A stretch of 64,000 nt of DNA from Hyphomicrobiales bacterium. Lineage in GTDB: Bacteria; Pseudomonadota; Alphaproteobacteria; Rhizobiales; Rhizobiaceae. The position numbers and the translations under genes were made by a program. Below the pieces are notes generated by a model. That model made no database searches. It was given only the letters and a program-made list of their open reading frames with translations, and had not been told where the DNA came from. Shown here piece by piece: positions 17,231 through 27,766 of this stretch (position 1 is its first letter; the number at the start of each line of letters is the position of its first letter). The stretch spans positions 181,178 through 245,177 of the forward strand of contig UCLB01000020.1 of NCBI GenBank assembly GCA_900473205.1, read 5' to 3'.

Positions 17231-17312
17231 GTCATCCTCGGGCTTGTCCCGAGGATCTAACGAACCTCAACATCAAACGTGGTTAGATCCTCGGGACAAG
17301 CCCGAGGATGAC
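17231..17312. repeat. Perfect 31-bp inverted repeat (palindromic intergenic element)
   Basis: The left arm at 17231-17261 and right arm at 17282-17312 are exact reverse complements over 31 nt, with a 20-nt spacer. Each arm also contains its own shorter palindrome, CCTCGGGCTTGTCCCGAGG. Similar GTCATCCTCGGGCTTG elements are dispersed between genes in many Alphaproteobacteria (recalled, not searched). As RNA it would form a very stable hairpin between gatB and the next gene and may stop or protect transcripts. Confidence 0.85.
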
Positions 17313-17387
17313 GTCGAGTATGATGAGGCGTTAAATATCGACACCAACGGGTTCACACCCGGCTTTTCATTCTCAGACGGAGTTGAC

Positions 17388-17888
17388 ATGGTGTTCTTCA
17401 TTCGCACGGCCAGTGAGCGAGATATCGAGCCGGTGAGGGCGCTTTTGGCACGCACCTGGCATGCGACCTATGACGCCATCTATGGTGCTGATCGTGTGGC
17501 GCAGCTGATTTCGGACTGGCATTCGCTCAAGGCAATGAAAGAGCGCGTCGAGAAAAAGGGTGGCGAGTTTCTGGTGGCGGATGATGGCAGGCGCATTGCC
17601 GGCATGGGCTTTGCTGCCATGTCCACCAAAATGGCCAAGACTGCTCTGTTGCACCAGCTTTACGTCGATCCGCAGTTCCAGCGACAGGGCGTGGGCCGCG
17701 ATATTTTCGCCGAACTGGAAACCTGCTTTCCAGATGCCGAAATCATGCGCCTTGAAGTCGAGCCGAAAAACACGGTTGCGATTGCCTTCTATGAAGGTGT
17801 CGGCTTTGCCGAGGTGGACCGCGTGGAACGCATGGCGGGCGTTGAAGGTTTGCCCGGCATTGTCATGGAAAAGATTCTCGCCCGATGA
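17388..17888 (+). CDS. GNAT-family N-acetyltransferase
   Basis: A 166-residue GNAT acetyltransferase. The acetyl-CoA-binding motif is L-Y-V-D-P-Q-F-Q-R-Q-G-V-G-R near residue 90, followed by L-E-V-E-P-K-N-T-V-A-I-A-F-Y-E-G-V-G-F. The ATG at 17388 follows GGAG with 5-nt spacing; the open frame further upstream runs through the palindromic repeat and is not coding. Its end overlaps the next acetyltransferase gene by 4 nt (ATGA), so the two are translationally coupled. Substrate unknown. Confidence 0.85.
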   Translation: MVFFIRTASERDIEPVRALLARTWHATYDAIYGADRVAQLISDWHSLKAMKERVEKKGGEFLVADDGRRIAGMGFAAMSTKMAKTALLHQLYVDPQFQRQGVGRDIFAELETCFPDAEIMRLEVEPKNTVAIAFYEGVGFAEVDRVERMAGVEGLPGIVMEKILAR

Positions 17889-18358
17889 GCACGACAATCG
17901 AAAATATCGTCATCCGTTTTGCGCGTGAAAGCGATGTGCCGGCGCTAGCCGCCATTTTTGCCGCTGATGAGATTGGCGGCCATGGAGATACGGCGGACGA
18001 ATCGGCGTTGCCGGATTATCTCGCCGCCTTTCATGCCATCGAAAACTCGTCGAACGAAACGCTCTATGTCGCGGAACTGAATGGCGAAGTCGTCGGGACG
18101 TTCCAGACGGTGATTCTCACCAAGCTGGTTGGCCGTGGTGCCGTATCGATGAAGATCGAGGCGGTGCAGACCCGCTCCGATATGCGCGGTCGCGGCATCG
18201 GTGCGGTGATGATCCGTTACTGCATTGACGATGCCAAGCAGCGGGACGTCAAAAACATTCAGCTCATATCCAATATGGCGCGGCTGGATGCGCATCGCTT
18301 CTATGAGAGGCTGGGTTTCGACAAGCGGCATTTCGGCTTCAGCATGAAACTGAAATAG
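17885..18358 (+). CDS. GNAT-family N-acetyltransferase, coupled to the previous one
   Basis: A 157-residue GNAT protein: I-V-I-R-F-A-R-E-S-D-V-P-A-L at the start, and M-R-G-R-G-I-G-A-V-M-I-R near residue 100 as the acetyl-CoA loop. The C-terminal A-H-R-F-Y-E-R-L-G-F-D-K-R-H-F-G-F is typical of small-molecule or peptide acetyltransferases. It begins inside the stop codon of the upstream acetyltransferase. Substrate unknown. Confidence 0.85.
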   Translation: MSTTIENIVIRFARESDVPALAAIFAADEIGGHGDTADESALPDYLAAFHAIENSSNETLYVAELNGEVVGTFQTVILTKLVGRGAVSMKIEAVQTRSDMRGRGIGAVMIRYCIDDAKQRDVKNIQLISNMARLDAHRFYERLGFDKRHFGFSMKLK

Positions 18359-18467
18359 TGTCGATATCGCGGGAAATACTGGACAATCGGCCCATGGGGC
18401 GGCATAAGCTTCTGTTGTGCTGCGCACCTCAAATCACCGCAGTGCACTCAAGCCCGAGGAACTGACA

Positions 18468-18866
18468 ATGAAGACTCTCCTGACGCAAATCTTCACCTGG
18501 TGGAACGGCCAGACCATCGGAACGCGCTTTCATACCTGGCGTTTCGGAAAGAAGGTTGGGCAGGACGAGTTGGGCAATACCTATTACGAAGGCGGCACCA
18601 CCTCCTGGGGCATGCCCCGCCGCTGGGTGATCTATAACGGTTACGCCGAAGCCTCTGCCATTCCTCCGGGTTGGCACGGCTGGATGCATTACCGCACCGA
18701 CACCCCGCCAAGCCAGGAAAGCTACACGGCTCGTGACTGGCAGAAGCCGCACCAGCCGAACCTCACCGGCACATCGCAGGCTTACCGCCCACCGGGTTCG
18801 TTGGCCGTTGCAGGTGAGCGACCACAGGTCACCGGCGATTACGACGCCTGGACACCTGGCAACTAA
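18468..18866 (+). CDS. NDUFA12-family NADH:ubiquinone oxidoreductase accessory subunit
   Basis: A 132-residue homologue of mitochondrial complex I subunit NDUFA12 (B17.2), an accessory subunit also found in alphaproteobacterial complex I. Typical features are G-T-R-F-H-T-W-R-F-G-K-K-V-G-x-D-E-x-G-N-x-Y-Y-E near residue 18, R-R-W-V-I-Y-N-G-Y near residue 51, and P-P-G-W-H-G-W-M-H-Y near residue 66. The C-terminal third is Pro- and Gly-rich. ATG with CGAGGA upstream. The nuo operon itself is not in this window. Confidence 0.93.
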   Translation: MKTLLTQIFTWWNGQTIGTRFHTWRFGKKVGQDELGNTYYEGGTTSWGMPRRWVIYNGYAEASAIPPGWHGWMHYRTDTPPSQESYTARDWQKPHQPNLTGTSQAYRPPGSLAVAGERPQVTGDYDAWTPGN

Positions 18867-19014
18867 GGTGACGGCGAGGGTGGCTGGCTGCTATATAAGT
18901 GCTCGGTTTGTTGACGCGATCGACACAGGCCATCACCCGTTTTCGCCACATTCCGCCTGTAGGCGTTGAGCCCGCACTGACCGGTGCGGGAAATCTTTCT
19001 GGAGACGGTTCGAT

Positions 19015-19458
19015 ATGGGAAAATTCACGCGAGATGGTTCTTTGCGTGCACTGGCTGTGTCGCTGATCGCGCTTTTGCCTGTGGCAGGCACCGTCTCTCC
19101 TGCGTCTGCCGCCCGCATCGAAAACCGCGTCGCCGTCTTCTCTGGCATCGACAAGATCACCGGCCGCATCACATCCTTCGATGTCTATCTCAACGAAACT
19201 GTCCAGTTCGGGGCACTTCAGGTAACGCCGAAGGTCTGCTATTCGCGTGACGACACCGAAGCGCAGAAGATCGATGCCTTCATCGAAGTCGATGAAATCA
19301 CCCTCGACCGGAAGATCAAACGCATTTTCACCGGCTGGATGTTTGCCGACAGCCCCGGTCTGAATGCCGTCGAGCATCCGATCTATGACGTGTGGCTCAC
19401 CGGCTGCAAGCAGGAATCGGACGTCCCGGCTCCGTCTTCGGCGGCGAAGACGAACTGA
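19015..19458 (+). CDS. DUF2155 periplasmic protein
   Basis: A 147-residue protein with a clear Sec signal peptide (charged start, hydrophobic run at about 12-30, A-S-A-A cleavage region) followed by the DUF2155 domain: V-F-S-G-I-D-K-I-T-G-R-I-T-S-F-D-V and the ending F-T-G-W-M-F-A-D-S-P-G-L-N-A-V-E-H-P-I-Y-D-V-W-L. The family is alphaproteobacterial and often encoded near the NDUFA12-type gene, as here. Function not established. Confidence 0.85.
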   Translation: MGKFTRDGSLRALAVSLIALLPVAGTVSPASAARIENRVAVFSGIDKITGRITSFDVYLNETVQFGALQVTPKVCYSRDDTEAQKIDAFIEVDEITLDRKIKRIFTGWMFADSPGLNAVEHPIYDVWLTGCKQESDVPAPSSAAKTN

Positions 19459-19476
19459 TCCTCATCATTCGATATT

Positions 19477-19863
19477 TTAGTCGCTGCTATTTTTACCGAC
19501 GACTTTGGACTGGATGGTAAGTGGCAGTATAAGCCACTCACCAGCAACAGCTGCGGGTGGCACAGGAAATTTTCGCTCTTCGATCAGGCGCTGAATAGCA
19601 ATCTTTGATTCTGGTCTTGCTCTGGTATCTTCAGTGAATGATATCGACTGCGCCTTGCCGTTCCCGTCTATCCGAAACCGAATGTAGAGCGTCTGCAATT
19701 CGCCGGTTGCCAACGCTCTCAGGTCTGGTTTGTTTACGATTGGAACGAGCTCACTGGCGAGCTGCCTTTTCCAAGAAATGACATCTTCCTCTTGGGACGA
19801 CGGTGCAGCACTTGCGGCAACGGTCATGAACGCAATTATTGAAATGAGCGCAAATAACCGCAT
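19477..19863 (-). CDS. Secreted protein with a TonB-C-like domain
   Basis: A 128-residue protein with an N-terminal signal peptide (hydrophobic to A-S-A-A near residue 19). The rest resembles a TonB C-terminal-like domain: L-Y-I-R-F-R-I-D-G-N-G-K-A-Q near residue 58, then a helix carrying A-I-Q-R-L-I-E-E-R-K-F-P-V-P-P. There is no transmembrane anchor after cleavage and no exbBD nearby, so it is probably not a true TonB. Function unknown. Confidence 0.6.
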   Translation of the reverse strand: MRLFALISIIAFMTVAASAAPSSQEEDVISWKRQLASELVPIVNKPDLRALATGELQTLYIRFRIDGNGKAQSISFTEDTRARPESKIAIQRLIEERKFPVPPAAVAGEWLILPLTIQSKVVGKNSSD

Positions 19864-19930
19864 GACACCCCTGTTTAGATATTCGTCCTGAAAGGGTTAG
19901 GTCAGCACTTTGCGTCAAGCAAGTTGCGAA

Positions 19931-20569
19931 CTATTGCCCGTCATCGATTTTGTCCCCGCCGAAATCCAGATGTTCCGAGCGCATTGCCGCATCCAATATC
20001 TTCGCATACTCAGCCTTCGGCACGTCAATGGCACCAAATGTCTTGAGATGCTCGGTCGTGAACTGCGTGTCGAGGAGAGCAAAGCCTTTTTCGCGCAGGC
20101 GTTTCACGAGATAGACGAGGCAAATCTTCGAAGCGTTGGTGCGTCTGGAGAACATGCTCTCACCGAAGAAGGCGGAGCCGAGCGAGACGCCGTAGAGCCC
20201 GCCAACCAGTTCGTCTCCTTCCCAGGCTTCAACGCTGTGGGCGTGACCGATCTCGTGGAGTTCGGTGTAGAGGCGGCGGATGGTGGTGTTGATCCAGGTG
20301 CTGGGGCGATTGTCGGCTTCCGCAGCGCAGCCTGCCATGACGCCTTCGAAATCCGTATCGAATCGGATGTCGAACGGCTTTTTGCGAATGACTTTGGCGA
20401 GGCTTTTGGAGACGTGGAAATCGTTGAGCGGGATGATGCCGCGCAGTTCCGGCTCGACCCAGAAAAGCTCCGGGTCATCTGCCGCATCGGCCATGGGGAA
20501 GAGGCCGATGGAATAGGCGCGCAGCAGAATATCGACGGTTATATCGTTATTTCTGCTGCGCCTTGCCAT
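19931..20569 (-). CDS. aat: Leucyl/phenylalanyl-tRNA-protein transferase
   Basis: A 212-residue Aat, which adds Leu or Phe from tRNA to proteins with N-terminal Arg/Lys, marking them for ClpS/ClpAP degradation (N-degron pathway). Family signatures are A-Y-S-x-G-L-F-P-M-A near residue 18, [12 protein letters not shown] near residue 36, and [11 protein letters not shown]-x-x-F-F-G-E-S-M-F near residue 125. It lies 3 nt downstream of accC on the same strand, probably co-transcribed with accBC. Confidence 0.95.
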   Translation of the reverse strand: MARRSRNNDITVDILLRAYSIGLFPMADAADDPELFWVEPELRGIIPLNDFHVSKSLAKVIRKKPFDIRFDTDFEGVMAGCAAEADNRPSTWINTTIRRLYTELHEIGHAHSVEAWEGDELVGGLYGVSLGSAFFGESMFSRRTNASKICLVYLVKRLREKGFALLDTQFTTEHLKTFGAIDVPKAEYAKILDAAMRSEHLDFGGDKIDDGQ

Positions 20570-20572
20570 CGA

Positions 20573-21916
<1,344 letters not shown>

Positions 21917-21927
21917 GAAATCAGCCC

Positions 21928-22407
21928 TTATTCGATGACCACGAGGGCTTCACCATACTCGACTGGCTGCGAGTCGTTGACGATGATTTCCGTGACCTTG
22001 CCGGACTTTGGTGCCGGTATCTGGTTCATGGTCTTCATGGCTTCAACGATGAGAAGCGTCTGGCCTTCCTTGACGGTGGCACCGACTTCAATGAATGCGC
22101 GTGCGCCCGGAGCAGGCGAAAGATACGCCGTGCCGACCATGGGCGATGTTACGGTATTGGCCGGGTTGCGGGCAGGGGCGGCGGGAGCTGTTGCTGCTGC
22201 CGGTGCAGCCGCTGGCGCAGGTGCGGCAGGTGCCTGTGCGTAGGATGGCGGGGCTGCTGCATAGACCGTTGCTGGCGGGATGGAACGCGAAACGCGAATG
22301 CGCAGATCGTCCTGCTCGACCTCGATCTCGGAAAGGTCGGTGTCGTTGAGAATATTCGCGAGATCGCGGATCAGCTCTTTATCGATACCGTTTTTCTTTT
22401 CAGACAT
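21928..22407 (-). CDS. accB: Acetyl-CoA carboxylase, biotin carboxyl carrier protein
   Basis: A 159-residue carrier. An acidic N-terminal domain (1-45) is followed by an Ala/Pro linker (about 46-80) and a biotinyl domain with the attachment site E-A-M-K-T-M-N, Lys125. It shuttles carboxybiotin between AccC and the carboxyltransferase. First of the accB-accC pair, and 27 nt downstream of aroQ, an order common in Alphaproteobacteria. Confidence 0.97.
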   Translation of the reverse strand: MSEKKNGIDKELIRDLANILNDTDLSEIEVEQDDLRIRVSRSIPPATVYAAAPPSYAQAPAAPAPAAAPAAATAPAAPARNPANTVTSPMVGTAYLSPAPGARAFIEVGATVKEGQTLLIVEAMKTMNQIPAPKSGKVTEIIVNDSQPVEYGEALVVIE

Positions 22408-22434
22408 GACAAACCCTATTCTGATTGTTTCTTT

Positions 22435-22872
22435 TTATGCCGTGATATTTTTCAAGGCGTTAAGCGCCATGATGTAGCCATATGGCCCGAAGCCACAGAT
22501 CATTCCCTTTGCGGCGGGCGCTATCATCGATTTATGGCGGAATTCCTCGCGTGCGTGGATGTTGGAAATATGAACTTCCAGCACTGGAACGGAAATGGCT
22601 CTGATAGCATCATGCAACGCAATGGATGTATGTGCATAAGCGCCGGGATTGATGACGACACCGGCGGCGCGTTCGCCAGCTTCGTGCAACAGGTCTACCA
22701 GAGCACCCTCATGGTTGGATTGGTGACACTCGACCACAAAGCCAAGCTCTTCACCGGCCTTGATGCAGTCGCTCTCAATATCTTTCAGGGTCTTGCCGCC
22801 ATAAATGCCCGGCTCCCGTTTTCCCAACATGTTGAGGTTGGGTCCGTTGAGGACGAAGATCGTGTTGCTCAT
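22435..22872 (-). CDS. aroQ: Type II 3-dehydroquinate dehydratase
   Basis: A 145-residue type II dehydroquinase of the shikimate pathway. L-N-G-P-N-L-N-M-L-G-K-R-E-P-G-I-Y holds the catalytic Tyr24; I-N-P-G-A-Y-A-H-T is the substrate loop near residue 74; E-V-H-I-S-N-I-H-A-R-E contains His101. The ATG at 22872 (GGAA upstream) is preferred to a TTG at 22887. It heads the aroQ-accB-accC-aat block. Confidence 0.95.
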   Translation of the reverse strand: MSNTIFVLNGPNLNMLGKREPGIYGGKTLKDIESDCIKAGEELGFVVECHQSNHEGALVDLLHEAGERAAGVVINPGAYAHTSIALHDAIRAISVPVLEVHISNIHAREEFRHKSMIAPAAKGMICGFGPYGYIMALNALKNITA

Positions 22873-23132
22873 TTGCGGTTCCGTCAAAAAATCAGGGCCA
22901 CCTATAGACCGCGCGACCGCGAAGGAAAAGCCCCGAAGCGCGTAAAGCGCGGGTTGTCCTTAATGTTCTGGCTTTTATGGATGATTTTGCGTTGGTTTTA
23001 CTTGGATATTGCCGTTGCGGCTTCATCTTTGCAGCAAGCAGAGAGATGAAAAACGGAAGATCGGCTTTGCGATCGACGCTTTTCCAGGGGCGGCGACTGG
23101 ATCGCGAATACGTTCCTCCCGGAAAAGCATAC

Positions 23133-24278
23133 CTACTGCTGCTGTGGCTGCGCGCCCTTCACCGCTGGGTTCTTGAGGTCGATGCGGCTGGTTTCCTCGG
23201 GTAAGAACTGCGGGCCAACGATGCGGACCTTGTTGTTTTTTGGGTCGTAGTCCCGCTCTGGAATGGGCTCAGCTTTCTCCACAGGCTTCGTCTCGGCCGG
23301 CTTTGGTGCCGCGTCAACCTTGGGCGATGTGATGGAGGTGATGCTGGAGCCGTTCTGCAGGGCAGTGGATTGTGGTGCCTGCTCGTGTTTTTTCATCTCG
23401 TCATGGTAAGCGGCCATGTTGCAACTGCATGAGGGTGAGCGGGAAGAGCTGGAATTGTTGCGGTAGGCGAAGGCTGTGGGCATCGAGGCGTATGGCTGGC
23501 CGGTTTTGGCGGAGACCATGTCGGAACTCTCCTGACCCTCAAGCGAGTGGTAGAAAAGTTCGGTCTGCGTGCCGGGGCACATGCGCTCACATTGTGCGGC
23601 CTGCGCGCGGAAATCGAGCGGCGTTGCGTCTGAAGAAATCGGGAAGAAGGCGCCGTCGCAGGTACGCACACACAGCGTTCTCAGCCCGCCCTGCATGGGG
23701 ATATCCGGGTTGGGTGAATAATCCAGATTGTCTGGTTGGTCGAATGGATCGTCGGGGCCACGCATATCCCGGTTTTGCGATGGATCTGTTGACGTAAAGG
23801 ATGGCGATTGCTCATCGAAGCAGCCCTGCGCATCCAGCGCGGCCATGATGCGTTGGCGACCGTCCTGAGCATTGTCTGCCCGTTGTGCGGCCAGCATCCG
23901 GTCGCGGTCTTCCGCGATCATGTCCCTCTCGGCCTGCGCCTGTACCAGCGCGTCACCAATTTCCCCGCAAAGCTGGGCGTTGGGATTGCCGTAGACAATG
24001 ATGCTGCCAGATGAACAGCCGTAGCTTCGCATGTCGTTCTTGATGCGGCGGATGACGATGTTCTGCTGGGCGAGCGCATTGGCGTATCGGCGAACTTCCG
24101 CGGTGTTGCCGATGATCTGTGTCGGTTGGTCCAGTTGCGCGCGTAGGGAATCGCAGACCGCGCTTGCCTGCGCAGAAAGGGGCGCAGCAAACAGCAGCGT
24201 AACAAGCGTGCCGAACAATCGGCTGCGGCGCGGGATCAATGGTCCGTCCGTTTCCTGACCCGCCATCATGCCGGTCAT
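23133..24278 (-). CDS. DUF2865 secreted cysteine-rich protein
   Basis: A protein of about 381 residues with an N-terminal signal-like hydrophobic segment (L-F-G-T-L-V-T-L-L-F-A-A-P-L-S-A-Q-A) followed by a mature part rich in Cys. The DUF2865 signature G-G-L-R-T-L-C-V-R-T-C-D-G-x-F-F-P-I-S is near the middle, with C-E-R-M-C-P-G and S-C-S-C-N after it. The C terminus is Pro/Lys/Glu-rich and ends in Gln residues, suggesting a cell-envelope protein. The start is uncertain among ATGs at 24278, 24269 and 24266; the open frame continues upstream to 24371 but without signal character. Function unknown. Confidence 0.75.
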   Translation of the reverse strand: MTGMMAGQETDGPLIPRRSRLFGTLVTLLFAAPLSAQASAVCDSLRAQLDQPTQIIGNTAEVRRYANALAQQNIVIRRIKNDMRSYGCSSGSIIVYGNPNAQLCGEIGDALVQAQAERDMIAEDRDRMLAAQRADNAQDGRQRIMAALDAQGCFDEQSPSFTSTDPSQNRDMRGPDDPFDQPDNLDYSPNPDIPMQGGLRTLCVRTCDGAFFPISSDATPLDFRAQAAQCERMCPGTQTELFYHSLEGQESSDMVSAKTGQPYASMPTAFAYRNNSSSSRSPSCSCNMAAYHDEMKKHEQAPQSTALQNGSSITSITSPKVDAAPKPAETKPVEKAEPIPERDYDPKNNKVRIVGPQFLPEETSRIDLKNPAVKGAQPQQQ

Positions 24279-24389
24279 ATCCTGTTGATTATCGCCCGCG
24301 ATGGGTGGGCGAATATTCTTTAGCTCAGGATAACATAGTGCTGTGCCGCAAAGCGGCAACAGTCGGTTCAAAATTATGTTAACCCGCGC

Positions 24390-26705
24390 TTACTCGGATG
24401 GGTTGGACGCCTGCACCACGGCTAGTGCCGCCATGTTGACCACGCCGCGCGATGTGACTGTCGGCGACAGAATGTGGACGGGCAGGGCAGAGCCGAGAAG
24501 GATGGGGCCGACATGCAGGCCTTCCGTCATGGTGCGCACGACGCCGAGCGTGATGTTGGCCGAATCGAGGTTCGGGAACACCAGAAGGTTGGCTTCACCT
24601 GAAAGCGAGCTATTGGGCATGGCACGCTTGCGAAGTGTTTCCGACAGCGCCGAACCACCCTGCATTTCGCCATCGATTTCCAGTTCCGGCGCTGCATTGC
24701 GCACCAACTGAAGCGCACGGCGCATCTTGCGGGCGCTTTCGGAATCCCGTGAGCCGAAATTCGAATGGCTGGCGAGAGCGATCTTCGGCGTGATGCCGAA
24801 ACGCTTGATTTCCTTGGATGCGAGGATCGCAAGTTCCGCGATGTCTTCTGCCGTCGGCTCGTAATTGACGAAAGTGTCGGTCAGGAACAGCGCGCCCTGC
24901 TGGGTAATCAACAGGCTGAGACCGCCAAATGTATGGGCATTCTGCTGCTTGCCGATGATCTGGTTCACGTCGCGCAGATGTCGGTCGAAACGACCTTCCA
25001 GACCGCAGATCAGCGCATCTGCTTCACCGCGCTTGACGGAGAGCGCGCCGATGACGGTGCTGTTGGTACGAACGATGGTACGCGCAGCTTCCGGGTTGAT
25101 ACCGGCGCGACCGACCAGCGCGAAATAGTCATCGACATATTCACGGTAGCGTGGATCGTCTTCCGGATTGACCACGGCAAAGTCGGCATTGGGGCGAATG
25201 CGAAGGCCGAAGCGCTTCAGGCGCGTCTCGATGATCTGTGGACGACCGATGAGGATCGGAACGCCGGTGCCTTCTTCCAGCAGCACCTGTGCAGCGCGCA
25301 GCACGCGCTCGTCTTCGCCTTCTGCAAAGATGATGCGCTTCTTCTCTGCCGTTTTCGCCAGATTGAAGATGGGCTTCATGATGAAGCCGGAGCGCCACAC
25401 GAAGCGGTTTAGCTGATCGAGATAGGCGTCGAAATCAGTAATCGGACGCGCTGCGACGCCGCTCGCTGCAGCAGCGCGTGCAACGGCTGGCGCAATGCGC
25501 AGGATGAGGCGCGGATCGAAGGGCGAGGGGATGAGGTAGTTCGGTCCGAAGATCGGCGTTTCATCGCTATAGGCCTTCGCCGCGACTTCCGAAACTTCTT
25601 CACGTGCCAGTTCTGCGATGGCGTGAACGGCGGCCATCTTCATTTCTTCGTTGATGGTGGTCGCGCCGCAATCCAGTGCGCCCCGGAAAATATAGGGGAA
25701 GCACAGCACGTTGTTGACCTGGTTCGGGAAGTCGGAACGACCCGTGCAGATCATGGCATCAGGGCGGGCCTGACGGGCCAGTTCCGGCATGATTTCCGGG
25801 TTCGGGTTGGCCAGCGCCAGGATGAGAGGCTTTTCGGCCATGCGCGCCAGAAGTTCCGGCTTCAGAACGCCAGCCGCGGAAAGGCCTAGGAAAACGTCGG
25901 CATCATCGATTGTTTCGTGGAGTGCGCGTTTGTCGGTCTTCTGGGCGTAAACCTCTTTCCACTCGTCCATCAGCGTGTTGCGGCCATCGTAAACGAGGCC
26001 TTCAATATCGTGGACCCAGATGTTTTCCCGCTTTGCGCCCAGTTCGACCAGCAGGTTGAGGCAGGCCAGTGCTGCAGCGCCTGCGCCCGACGCGACGATC
26101 TTGACGTTGCTGATGGTCTTGCCGGCAAGCTCCAGCGCATTGGTTACCGCAGCAGCAACGATGATGGCTGTGCCGTGCTGATCATCGTGGAAGACGGGGA
26201 TGTTCATCTTCTCGCGAAGCTGACGCTCCACCTCGAAACATTCCGGTGCCTTGATGTCTTCGAGGTTGATGCCGCCGAAGGTGGGCTCCAGCGCCGAGAT
26301 GGTGGAAACCATGTCATTGATGCCGGGTGCATCGATTTCGATGTCGAACACATCGATGCCCGCAAATTTCTTGAACAGAACGGCCTTGCCTTCCATAACT
26401 GGCTTGGACGCCAGCGGGCCGATATTGCCGAGGCCGAGAACCGCCGTGCCGTTGGAAATGACTGCAACCAGATTGGCGCGCGCCGTATATTGCGCAGCCG
26501 TTTCCGGATTTTCGTGAATGGCAAGGCAAGGCGCGGCAACACCCGGGGAATAGGCAAGCGCCAGATCGCGCTGGTTGCCCAGCGGCTTTGAGGCCTGAAT
26601 TTCCAGTTTTCCGGGGCGCGGATAGCGGTGGTAGAAAAGCGCCTGTTCTTCCAGATCCGCATTGGCGTTTTTGTTTTGCGTGTTGCCCGTGTCCTGAGAA
26701 CTCAT
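24390..26705 (-). CDS. maeB: NADP-type malic enzyme with phosphotransacetylase-like C-terminal domain
   Basis: A protein of about 771 residues made of two parts. The N-terminal malic enzyme (about 1-430) has Y-S-P-G-V-A-A-P-C near residue 54, the divalent-metal region F-H-D-D-Q-H-G-T-A, and the Rossmann motif G-A-G-A-A-A. The C-terminal half (about 445-771) resembles phosphate acetyltransferase ([12 protein letters not shown]). It decarboxylates malate to pyruvate; in rhizobial malic enzymes the PTA-like part does not catalyse acetyl transfer but binds effectors such as acetyl-CoA. ATG 26705 is preferred to an upstream ATG at 26753. Monocistronic and divergent from the phosphoesterase gene. 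Confidence 0.93.
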   Translation of the reverse strand: MSSQDTGNTQNKNANADLEEQALFYHRYPRPGKLEIQASKPLGNQRDLALAYSPGVAAPCLAIHENPETAAQYTARANLVAVISNGTAVLGLGNIGPLASKPVMEGKAVLFKKFAGIDVFDIEIDAPGINDMVSTISALEPTFGGINLEDIKAPECFEVERQLREKMNIPVFHDDQHGTAIIVAAAVTNALELAGKTISNVKIVASGAGAAALACLNLLVELGAKRENIWVHDIEGLVYDGRNTLMDEWKEVYAQKTDKRALHETIDDADVFLGLSAAGVLKPELLARMAEKPLILALANPNPEIMPELARQARPDAMICTGRSDFPNQVNNVLCFPYIFRGALDCGATTINEEMKMAAVHAIAELAREEVSEVAAKAYSDETPIFGPNYLIPSPFDPRLILRIAPAVARAAAASGVAARPITDFDAYLDQLNRFVWRSGFIMKPIFNLAKTAEKKRIIFAEGEDERVLRAAQVLLEEGTGVPILIGRPQIIETRLKRFGLRIRPNADFAVVNPEDDPRYREYVDDYFALVGRAGINPEAARTIVRTNSTVIGALSVKRGEADALICGLEGRFDRHLRDVNQIIGKQQNAHTFGGLSLLITQQGALFLTDTFVNYEPTAEDIAELAILASKEIKRFGITPKIALASHSNFGSRDSESARKMRRALQLVRNAAPELEIDGEMQGGSALSETLRKRAMPNSSLSGEANLLVFPNLDSANITLGVVRTMTEGLHVGPILLGSALPVHILSPTVTSRGVVNMAALAVVQASNPSE

Positions 26706-26922
26706 TCTATCACCGCTTATTTCAAGTTTCTTGGAGGTCTTTGCATACAACAATCGGCCAGTGCGTACAGCCGTTTATTTTATCCGAGGTCGGCAAAATC
26801 GGTAGTTTAGATATCGCGTAAAAATACGGCCCGCTGCGTGTAAATCTCGTTTTGTCATCTTGCTGAAACACGAGTCTGGTTTTGCAGGGGATGAAAGTTG
26901 CCGAGACAGGGGGAAGATTTCC

Positions 26923-27753
26923 ATGGCCGCGCAAACCGAAGCCAGACAGTTCAGAACGCTTTTCATTTCCGATGTGCATCTTGGCTCTAAAGCGGCCAAA
27001 ACGGATTTCCTTCTGGATTTCCTGCGTCACCACGAGGCTGAGACCATCATCCTCGTCGGCGATATCATTGACGGCTGGCGCCTGCGCCGCAACTGGTACT
27101 GGCCGCAAGGCTGTAACGACGTGGTGCAGAAGCTTCTTCGCAAGGCGCGCAAGGGCACCCGCATCATCTATATTCCAGGAAACCACGACGAGTTCCTGCG
27201 GGAATTTCCAGGCACGCATTTTGGCGGCATAGAAGTTGCCGAACGCATGATCCACGAAGCCGCAGACGGCAAGAAATACCTTATCATCCATGGCGATGAA
27301 TTTGACGTTGTGGTTCGCAACGCCCGCCTGCTGGCCTATCTGGGCGACTGGGCCTATGACGCGGCGATTGCCATCAACGTTTTGCTGGCGGCTATCCGCC
27401 GCAGGATCGGGCTTCCTTATTGGTCGTTTTCGGCCTGGGCAAAGCTTCAGGTCAAGCACGCCGTCAACTTCATCGGCGAATTCCAGCGTGTTGTGGCGGA
27501 AGAAGCCCGCCGCAACAAGGTGGACGGCGTCATCTGTGGCCATATTCATCACGCGGTGATGGAGGATATTGAAGGTATCCGCTACATCAATACCGGCGAC
27601 TGGGTGGAAAGCTGCACGGCGGTTGCCGAAAACGCCGATGGCACTTTCGAGCTGATCACCTGGATGCAGGCTGGTGACAAGACCGAGGACCACACGGTGG
27701 GCGAACTGGAGCCAGTCGCTTTCCCGAAGCTCATCGGCACCTACGCCGCATAA
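26923..27753 (+). CDS. LpxH-like metallophosphoesterase
   Basis: A 276-residue calcineurin-like phosphoesterase with the full metal-binding set: F-I-S-D-V-H-L-G-S, V-G-D-I-I-D-G-W, G-N-H-D-E, H-G-D-E-F-D and G-H-I-H-H. The pattern resembles UDP-2,3-diacylglucosamine hydrolase (LpxH) of lipid A synthesis but with a longer internal segment. Many Alphaproteobacteria use LpxI for that step, so the real substrate may differ. ATG 26923 is preceded by GGGGAAG. It converges on the epimerase gene with 13 nt between stops. Confidence 0.8.
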   Translation: MAAQTEARQFRTLFISDVHLGSKAAKTDFLLDFLRHHEAETIILVGDIIDGWRLRRNWYWPQGCNDVVQKLLRKARKGTRIIYIPGNHDEFLREFPGTHFGGIEVAERMIHEAADGKKYLIIHGDEFDVVVRNARLLAYLGDWAYDAAIAINVLLAAIRRRIGLPYWSFSAWAKLQVKHAVNFIGEFQRVVAEEARRNKVDGVICGHIHHAVMEDIEGIRYINTGDWVESCTAVAENADGTFELITWMQAGDKTEDHTVGELEPVAFPKLIGTYAA

Positions 27754-27766
27754 CGGACTTGGCCGT

